The notes under the pieces are model-generated. The model made no database searches and was not told the DNA's origin. It saw only the letters and a program-made list of their open reading frames with translations. Of a stretch of DNA of 64,000 nucleotides, positions 57,133 through 64,000 are shown one piece after another. This DNA is from Symbiodinium kawagutii. Taxonomy: Eukaryota > Sar > Dinophyceae > Suessiales > Symbiodiniaceae. Both the position numbers and the translations under genes were made by a program. The first letter of the stretch is position 1. Each line of letters begins with the position of its first letter. The stretch covers positions 264,645-328,644 of the forward strand of contig VSDK01016798.1 of assembly GCA_009767595.1 (NCBI GenBank), written 5' to 3'.

Positions 57133-57243
57133 GTTCTTCCCTGCCCTCCTGACGCCAACAAATTGGAAGATCTTTATCCAAAATTGATCTGGAACCCTGG
57201 CGTTCATACTCATTGGAATCGGACACCCTTTGTATGCCAATGA
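57133..57243 (+). CDS. Candidate exon, unrecognised protein
   Basis: Follows TGTTTTCATGCAG. The frame reads VLPCPPDANKLEDLYPKLIW then NPGVHTHWNRTPFVCQ and a stop. A donor-like TTT|GTATGC near 57230 would remove the stop. Natural composition (Pro, Asp, Trp, His); no family recognised. Confidence 0.3.
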   Translation, partial: VLPCPPDANKLEDLYPKLIWNPGVHTHWNRTPFVCQ

Positions 57244-58008
57244 TTGTGGTGGCAGCGTGAACAGCTCCAGCTCCACCCTTGCAGCTTGCAGCCATAGAGC
57301 CTGTGACTGGGAGTGCGGACTCGCGAAGATAACATAATGACAACTTGTGAACACAATTCTTGCCGAATCAAAATGCTACGGAATGTCTCTCGCCAAATCA
57401 GGCAGTTAAGGCTGAGAGTGGCTGGAGATGTTGGGTGCGTGCGTTTGCTTTCCTTCAGCAGAGACATACATTATGTACAAGGGCACACTACAAATTCTTC
57501 CGGTTTCAGAAATTGATGAAATGATAAGCTTTGCTTCCTAATACTAATCCTATCCCCCTCCCCAAATACAAACACCGCTAGGGTATTTTGCATTAGGGGT
57601 CAACCCGACACTCCCTAATAGATCCAAGACCCTAATTTGAAAAAATGTGTTTAACATTTTCTTTGTAAAGCTTACTTAGATCTTTTCAAAAATGGTGAAC
57701 AGCTGCAGGAAGGAAAACCCAAATTATAAAATGTTGTAAATAGATAGCCCCAGTTTTTTTCAACCCCAATAAAACACTCCCTCCTGGCCAAGTATTGTTT
57801 TATCAATTAGGGGGATTATGGCTGCTGGGATGTTATCCACTTTTCCCATTGGCTTTCAATTGCCACAATGAACAACTGCAACTAATCAAACTCAAAAAAT
57901 CGAATCCGAGCTGCCTTTGATTTTGGTTTAGGAATAGCAAGCCGAGATTAGAGATATTCCGAGCAAATCTGCATTCCCAGTGAGCTATTGGGTGGTCGTG
58001 CATCCTAG
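57244..58008. other. AT-rich stretch with CCCTAAT/ATTAGGGG words
   Basis: Between about 57570 and 57830 the words CCCTAAT, ATTAGGGG, CCCAAATTA and AATTAGGGGG recur in both orientations and the base composition shifts to A/C-rich. This could be a small inserted element, but I could not define ends. No gene recognised. Confidence 0.35.
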
Positions 58009-58294
58009 GTCCGCCGACCCCTTTGTGGCCTTTCCAATGGAAGCTTGTCCGCAACTGCTGCATGAGGATGATAAGATATGATAAGGAATGGATCAAAGGA
58101 AAGTCACAATTCAGACCGATGATTCTTAGTTTGAGGCAAACTTCCTCATGTCGAAGGGCTTTAAGGCCCGTGCAGATCGGCAGCTCGAGATTGAAAAGGC
58201 GGCAGATCATCGCTGGCAGGTACTCCGGGAGACCGAGGAAGCCATGAAAAAGAGGCAAGCAGAAGAAGCAGATGGTTCTGCGGATGAAGTCTAA
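58009..58294 (+). CDS. C-terminal exons of an unrecognised helical protein
   Basis: Exon a starts after CCTAG at 58009: ADPFVAFPMEACPQLLHEDD, to about 58069-58075. Exon b starts after GATTCTTAG at 58130: FEANFLMSKGFKARADRQLE, then IEKAADHRWQVLRETEEAMK, then KRQAEEADGSADEV and the stop at 58292. The end is acidic and helical. The donor of exon a would be a non-GT site (GATAAG); GA donors do occur in dinoflagellates, but this weakens the junction. The minus frame 57833-58258 is the antisense shadow. Confidence 0.45.
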
Positions 58295-59063
58295 TAGTCT
58301 CTACATAATCTACTCTACAATAGTCTACTCTATAGTCTACGTTTTAGTCCATTTGATTTTGGTGCTTCGCAATGTCCAAAAAGACATGAAGGATACCTCA
58401 TGCCCTCAGTCTTCCTACATAAATTGTGTCAAACCAAACATGGCATTTTGAAGCAAGTGTTGCAGCAAGTACTTCCAGCAGAGCAAGAAACACCACAGTG
58501 ATTCACGTTTCTCATGTTTTTCTTTGTGTTTGATCTCTCGAATCCACTCAAAACCCACCCTCTTTGGCAGGGCGTCATCATCGTCATCATCATCATCACC
58601 ACCATCATCTGGATAATCATCATCTGCGTTCAGGAGGGGCCAACAAGATATGATATCTTCCTTGGAACCCTGCGGTAGTCATTCTACTATTCACTTGGGT
58701 TGAGATTTGCACTTGAACATTTCAAAAACATGTCGCCCTAACAAACTTGTGCATTATTTTCTTGCAATGCATTTTACTGACACCGGTGGTAGAAGTCATC
58801 AGGTCTATTTGGTTTGTCAGATTGCGTCAGCATCGTTATTGGCTGGAAACATTTCTAGGTAGATCAACGTGAACGGCCATTCCAAGAAGGCAAAGTGCAC
58901 TGCCAAAATACTGTGCAAGTGCTGCGCAACCAAGTTGACTTCCTTAAAGTCTGTGTTGAATGTAGAAGTAGAAGTGCCTACAATGGTTACAGCCGCCCAC
59001 CGCTGATATTATGGTTGATGTCGGTAATCACGAAAGTTAGCACTGAATACTGTAGCTCTCAAT
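58295..59063. other. Unassigned stretch
   Basis: A TCTACTCTATAGTCTAC-type repeat is at 58295-58340 and an ATC-rich tract at 58575-58625. No gene recognised. Confidence 0.45.
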
Positions 59064-59151
59064 TCGCTTAAAAAAGGAGAACCGGAGGACCCAGCTCCTG
59101 TTGATTTTGATGTCGAAAGACAAGGATCCGATTCCGGTTCCACTTATCAGG
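59064..59151 (+). CDS. Weak exon candidate, acidic
   Basis: Frame reading KKGEPEDPAPVDFDVERQGS then DSGSTYQ, hydrophilic and disordered in character, up to a possible donor after CAG at 59151. A second frame in the same bases is also open. Confidence 0.2.
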
Positions 59152-59333
59152 CTCACTTTATTTCAGCAATTTGATACTGGCGAGAACCATTCTCATATTG
59201 ATTCAGCTGAAATTTCACCTTTCCAGCAGCAGCCTCATCTCTGCTTGTTTCTTGTGTTGCGTTTTCATCCTCATCTAGATTTTTATCATCCTCCATGGAA
59301 CGTAAAAGAGCCTTGTATAATCTTATATATATG
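59152..59333. other. Spacer
   Basis: No gene seen. Confidence 0.5.
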
Positions 59334-59337
59334 TAAG

Positions 59338-59380
<43 letters not shown>

Positions 59381-59389
59381 CTAGATAGC

Positions 59390-59423
<34 letters not shown>

Positions 59424-59532
59424 TGTTATATGTATATATATATACGTATGTACATGTGTGTGTATTTAGATTGATTGATAGATAAATAGATAGATAGATA
59501 GGTAGGTAGATAGATAGATAGATAGATAGATA
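59334..59532. repeat. (GATA)n microsatellite, two blocks
   Basis: About 22 GATA units at 59336-59423 with two GCTA interruptions, then a TA-rich link and a second block at about 59468-59532. Confidence 0.95.
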
Positions 59533-59644
59533 TATTTCTAGATATATATATATAATGGGTAGATGTTATATCAAAGTATATTATACGTGCATATATCAAT
59601 ACGAACATAGACATACACAAATACATGCATATGCATTTGGGTTG

Positions 59645-59812
59645 GATACTGACAGTGACAAGCAACCTTTTACGCAAGGAACCGATGCCAGATCCCAAAT
59701 TTGTTACGTTGACAATTATTCGTATTCCCCAATCTATTCCTGGATTGACTCTGAAAGGCACGTGCTCCGACAGAAACTTGAAAAGCTTGCATGGCATGAA
59801 AATGTTGTGTAA
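59645..59812 (+). CDS. Candidate terminal exon
   Basis: Frame reading SDKQPFTQGTDARSQICYVD, then NYSYSPIYSWIDSERHVL, then RQKLEKLAWHENVV and a stop. An AG at about 59657 could be the acceptor. Natural composition with a helical end. Another plus frame over the same bases is also open, so confidence is low. Confidence 0.3.
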   Translation, partial: DTDSDKQPFTQGTDARSQICYVDNYSYSPIYSWIDSERHVLRQKLEKLAWHENVV

Positions 59813-61102
59813 GTGTCACTGAAAATGACCGTCACAGGTCACCAAAGAAACAAACACCAGTGATCACCAGTGTACAAGGAGGAATATTCGCTTCATGCAA
59901 CCCAAGAAGTTGCTGAACAATGCGTACATCAGCATGGATTTTTTAAAGCACAAGTCTAATTCCGATGAAATAGACCGGCACCCACTAGTTTCGAATCCTA
60001 GGGGGGTTGCACTTGCCACATCACCCTTGGTCTCCTGCAAACCTAGTACCATGGTTTGAAAATTTTGTGCACATGAAGGTTTTTCACAGCCTAGTGTTGT
60101 GGTTTGATCTCTCCCTAAGTGCATCGTGTGTGGAGCCGCAGACAAAAACAATCCCCCCACTACGGCAATAGGGATTCTAAGGACGTTTTCATTTTGTTGT
60201 GGGCAGGTTCTCTGACTTTCTTCTAATATCCTACACTTTCAAGTTTCGTCATCTGGTTGAAACCAGAATGCGACAGTTCAGCTGGTCAGCTGGGATAGTA
60301 CAAGTGGCCCAATCTTTGTGCCTTGAGTTGCTGTGAGTTTGGTTCATGTTTTTCTTTCCTTCCTGCATGTATCATCTGTTGCTCGACAAAGGTCAACATG
60401 TCCGGCTCTGGTACTCTCAGTTGGGGGCTAAGATGATACTTCAGCAGGGTGATAGTTGCTCTCCTCTGGCTTTGCGATACTACCTGACCTTTTTTCCCTG
60501 CGACAAGGCTAGAAGCCAGACCAAAGAGGAGAATGGGGACAGGGAAAAACACAAGACTGCAAAAGCAAGATGATGATAATGAAACGAGGAGTGATTGCTT
60601 TGATGTTGCAATTTGGTTCACAAGTCTTCAATCAAGCCTACTACACAATTGATGGGGCTTTCTATAATATAGTGTTGTGCAATTGCTGCATTGCAGCGCG
60701 TTCATGAACGTCTATTTTTTACTGAAGCTCCCCATGATTTTTCAGCTACACACAGAAGCCCAACATATCCGCAATGGGAGATAAACATATGTGAACAGTG
60801 CGCGCACACAATGTACTTTGATATTTTTTTCCTGGCATGTCATTGAATGGAAGTATGGCGACCCAATGAAACTGGCCCTGTGGCAAAGCACCACAGGGCA
60901 TTCTTTGGAAAGGTTCATTGCCATTTGTTCTCCGTGGCCCCATGTGTTTTTTTGATCTTTTGCTCGTATCGATGATAAAACTGATAAAACTTTGATGCAG
61001 CACTCTCTTTGGCTTGGTTGTACCATGATCCCATATGATCCCTCCTTGTTTTGGCTTCCTCTTCTCCTGAAGATGTTGTCGCCTCATGAGGAGAGTCTAG
61101 AG
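59813..61102. other. Unassigned stretch
   Basis: No gene recognised on either strand. Confidence 0.5.
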
Positions 61103-61156
61103 CTTCCATGTGCTTCCGCATGTGCTTCCGCATGTGCTTCCACATGTGCTTCCACA
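61103..61156. repeat. 12-bp minisatellite (TTCCGCATGTGC)
   Basis: About four and a half units with TTCCAC/TTCCGC variants. On the minus strand it gives a repeated K-H-M-R/W, a by-product. Confidence 0.9.
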
Positions 61157-61389
61157 CATTTCACGCTGTCACTGCTCTTCCTGCCTTCTCCAAGTCTCCA
61201 CAGGAAGTCATGGCCTGGTTCAACAGCATTTTGGGTGTCTCAGTCACGAATGTCGTTTGGTGAGTTGCCATGGTGATGCACGGTGATGCATGGTGCATCT
61301 AATTTTGCAATTAAACACCGTCAATCAAGAGCCCGCACTTGCAGTTTCGAAGCGGAAAAGATTGGAGCATGTAGAGCATGTAGAGCATG
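61157..61389. other. Spacer with GAGCATGTA repeat
   Basis: GAGCATGTA occurs three times in tandem at about 61364-61389. Confidence 0.6.
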
Positions 61390-61552
61390 TTCAAAAGTGC
61401 CTGTGGAAGTGTTCCTTGGGGAGTTCAATCAGCGATGCTCGGCTAAGGAACAGGAAGTCCAAGGAGTAAACTTTGAAGCTTTGAAGTGGACTGTGATGCG
61501 TTTGGTGTCACCGCTTTGGAGCTCCAGCAAAAAGACCTATCTGCCTAGCTGA
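61390..61552 (+). CDS. Weak exon candidate
   Basis: The frame reads KVPVEVFLGEFNQRCSAKEQ, then EVQGVNFEALKWTVMRLV, and ends at a stop at 61550. Protein-like, unrecognised. Confidence 0.25.
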
Positions 61553-61661
61553 TAGCCACAGCCCGAAGTTTTTGATGGTGCGCCGGTCATAGTCATGGTT
61601 GCCAAAGTCTGCGAAGAAGATTCAGAAGAAGATTCCAGTTTGTGCATGTTTACAGACCCTT

Positions 61662-61851
61662 GCCAGTGCCGATTTTGGTTCGTCGTTTGATGCCGCAAGA
61701 TTTGGCTTCACCCGAAGGGCCTGTAAGCCTGCTTGTACTTTCGGGCCTTCGCCCATCATCTCCAGGCTTCCAATTTGTTTCAAACCTTTCCATATTTGGA
61801 AGGTTCAGAATGGTTCAGAGAGGTCTAGGATTTCAAGGTCAGCAGGTTTAG
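61662..61851 (+). CDS. Weak exon candidate
   Basis: After TGTTTACAG (about 61658) the frame reads PLPVPILVRRLMPQDLASPE, then GPVSLLVLSGLRPSSPG, to a stop at 61849. A second frame is open too. Unrecognised. Confidence 0.2.
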
Positions 61852-62245
61852 GGTGGACTTGTCTCGTGGGCAATGCTTGCAATGTGAGAGTCAGGAATGA
61901 GTTACAGCAAGGGAGTACTGATCTACAACTTCAACGAGGCTTGTGGCTTGTCATGACTGTTCCTTTCGTCACGCAGAACTGTGCAACTGATGTTCTCTGA
62001 GCTGGGTCTTTTTGTGGTTGTACGCACGGCCAACAAGAAACATAAGTTACAGTATTATAATCAAGACATACGAAAGTTTACTAGATTTGCTTAGATTTAC
62101 TAGTTCCACAGTGAGGCTCCACATTCTTCGAATCATTCGAATCTGCAGGACCGTTTTGGAGAAGATCTTCAACATGGTCAAAGGCAGGCTACTGCGCCAA
62201 TGATCCGACCTGACTTATGGTGGGGCTTATGGTGTGCCTTTCCAG
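61852..62245. other. Spacer
   Basis: No gene seen. Confidence 0.45.
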
Positions 62246-62609
62246 TTGAATGAGATTGGTGGGTTCTATCCGTTCCTTACGCGCCTCAGGATTGTTCAAG
62301 GTCCCAAGATGAGTGTCTCCCACACCGTTCATAATTGGTACGGTCCTGAGATGTCAGAGTCTTCAAGTGAGCCACAATGCTTGCGGCTATGGGTTTTCTG
62401 TGGATTTGGGTATTTTCTCATGGGAACTGCAGGAAAACGCCAGCTACCGAGAAGGCCTTGCTGCTTTCTGTACTGTACATGCTCGAAGCACATCAACAGA
62501 AGTTATAGAAGCACATAAGATATATAAGATTCAGATAGATATATTAAGATTCTCTTGTGAGGCCGAGATTCCTGCCTTTGGGCTTGACAGGCTCACATGT
62601 GATTTGTAA
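62246..62609 (+). CDS. Two weak exon candidates
   Basis: Exon a: after TTTCCAG, LNEIGGFYPFLTRLRIVQGP then KMSVSHTVHNWYGPEMSE. Exon b: after ACTGCAG at about 62432, ENASYREGLAAFCTVHARST then STEVIEAHKIYKI and on to a stop at 62607. They lie in different frames, so an intron of about 60-80 nt would join them. Natural composition, no family recognised. Confidence 0.3.
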
Positions 62610-63049
62610 ACAGCAGAACGTGCTGCCTTTGTCAGATGGCACTCTTGGCACAAGGCACATATTGTTCGGGCACACCGGTGACATGAGGGATCCGCGACAG
62701 ACTCAGAGCTTGCAAATAAACTGGAAAACGGAAAACGTTCTTACGGCTGCATTTTTCAAACCACGATGATACAGTCGCTTAACGCCATGTACATATGTAC
62801 CTTTGTATACCTTTGTGATATAATAATCATGATCTTTTTTACTGGATAAGTGAAACCTGGGCTGCGTGTTCAAACCAGGTACGGCAACAGAGTGATACAA
62901 TATGTAAGATGTATTACAGTTCTTGAATGTTACTTCCATGTGTCACGCAAGGTTTTAGGGTGTCCTTAGGCATACAAACCTGCAGAAGTCCGAGTTCACT
63001 ACAGCTAACCAGTACTTTCTTCAGGACACTTGTGAAGCAATTCAGCCAC
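62610..63049. other. Spacer
   Basis: No gene seen. Confidence 0.45.
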
Positions 63050-63334
63050 TCTGATTTCTCACCAAAAAGGCATTTTCAAAAGAGAAGCATGAAAAGAAGT
63101 ACAGTTAGAGAAGAGAAGCATCAGCAAGTTGCTCAAAAGTTTCTTTTTGAAGATCAAGAGAGAACCAATGCACAGGCGCTGCAGACTCTGGGATGTCCAA
63201 AGAATTGGATCTTTTGCTCCCTCCAGGATCCTGCAAGTATAGCAGGTACTATCACTGCAGATGGCTACACAGAAGTGTGCTTAGCACCGCCAGTGGATTC
63301 GCGCAAATGGCATTCACGATTGCACCCCTTCTGA
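63050..63334 (+). CDS. Candidate terminal exon, basic N-part
   Basis: The frame reads KRHFQKRSMKRSTVREEKHQ, QVAQKFLFEDQERTNAQALQ and TLGCPKNWIF, then a tail to the stop at 63332. Charged and helical at first, then folded-looking. The open frame extends upstream to 62927, but that part is low quality. No family recognised. Confidence 0.3.
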   Translation, partial: SDFSPKRHFQKRSMKRSTVREEKHQQVAQKFLFEDQERTNAQALQTLGCPKNWIFCSLQDPASIAGTITADGYTEVCLAPPVDSRKWHSRLHPF

Positions 63335-63955
63335 GTTCTCACTTTCAATATCTTTGAATCTATGTCAAACTTAGAGAAGTTGAGACATGAGAAATTATAT
63401 ATGAGATCAAATTTCTCAAGTTGATTGTCAACGGAAGCAGAGAGATTTGGGTTACAATTTGTAGTGCTCAGGTTGGAACGCAGGCTGTGGGATCAGTCGC
63501 CAAGCCAAACCACTTTGCAACGCGGCAAATTTGGAGCAATGGAATTAGATGAATTAGAGTCACTAAGAGTGGAGTCTGTTGGAGTCTATTGGAGTCTATT
63601 GGAGTCTTGTGTTTTAAAGGGTCCACAGTGCAACTTGTGCTCTGAGGTTGCCAAGATGAGGGCTGGTTGGGGAGACATGCGACAATCTCATGCCTTGTCT
63701 TCAGACTGTTTCAGCGCAAGTCTGATTGGCTTTACCAGAGGGTTTGCTTGATGGTGTGCGCAAGAAGAAAATTGATGAAATGACGGCTTCAATGAAAACC
63801 ATTTAGCCAAGTACCGCTTTCATTTGAGGGAAGCCTTCGAAAATCACCAAATGGTTTTCAAGGGGTTGAGTAGCACTTTGAACCTATATGAGTGATAAGT
63901 TCATAAGGGATAAGTTGTTCCTCATAGTATGTAGCATTTGTCGAATTAGTAGTAC

Positions 63956-63956
<1 letters not shown>
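63335..63956. other. Unassigned stretch with GGAGTCTATT repeat
   Basis: GGAGTCT(A/G)TT recurs four times in tandem at 63567-63608. The plus frame 63425-63751 runs through it and is unsupported. Confidence 0.4.

Positions 63957-64000
<44 letters not shown>
63957..64000. repeat. (AGC)n microsatellite at the window edge
   Basis: At least 14 perfect CAG/AGC units continuing past the window end, so the true length is unknown. Confidence 0.95.

Overview
The window looks like nuclear DNA of a dinoflagellate, most likely a Symbiodiniaceae-type genome; the family is my inference. Four things support this. A degenerate copy of the dinoflagellate trans-spliced leader lies just upstream of a large gene (22984-23003). 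The telomere-type repeat at 168-197 is TTTAGGG. Several protein families match lineage-specific dinoflagellate families as I remember them: a TNP2-like transposase, a YVDD reverse transcriptase with a basic companion ORF, a copia-type Gag, and an LRR plus EF-hand protein. Finally, coding sequence is sparse, with exon-like islands split by introns and surrounded by microsatellites.

Layout. 0-2.4 kb: a short internal telomere repeat and an array of TTGATCAA-centred palindromes, then unassigned DNA. 2.4-8.6 kb: three plus-strand genes that look like one transposon cargo: an acidic protein, a spliced transposase-like gene (4174-6590) whose first two introns I could place by phase, and a protein with a Lys/Ala histone-H1-like tail. 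10.3-14.8 kb: a palindrome-rich AT block, then a 1015-codon reverse transcriptase ORF, a charged K/S-rich ORF and a possible small third ORF. 15.4-16.75 kb, minus strand: the 5' part of a Ty1/copia element (primer-binding site and Gag, cut before the zinc knuckle). 16.75-22.98 kb: low-complexity intergenic DNA. 22.98-27.9 kb: the relict spliced leader and a two-exon (or longer) LRR/EF-hand gene of more than 1300 residues. 28-33.4 kb: scattered candidate exons. 33.45-35.84 kb: a non-coding element of about 2.4 kb with inverted ends, dense inverted repeats and insertion into a (TA)n tract. 35.8-64 kb: mostly unassigned DNA with microsatellites, minisatellites, two zinc-ribbon exons (50.9 and 53.2 kb), several unrecognised exon candidates, and a 16-N assembly gap at 46428.

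Mobile-element genes dominate; the LRR/EF-hand gene is the only clear host gene. Exon calls outside the four main blocks rest on splice-site-like sequence plus plausible protein composition and are weak. No rRNA, tRNA or CRISPR array was recognised. No database search was possible, so family names rest on motif recall.
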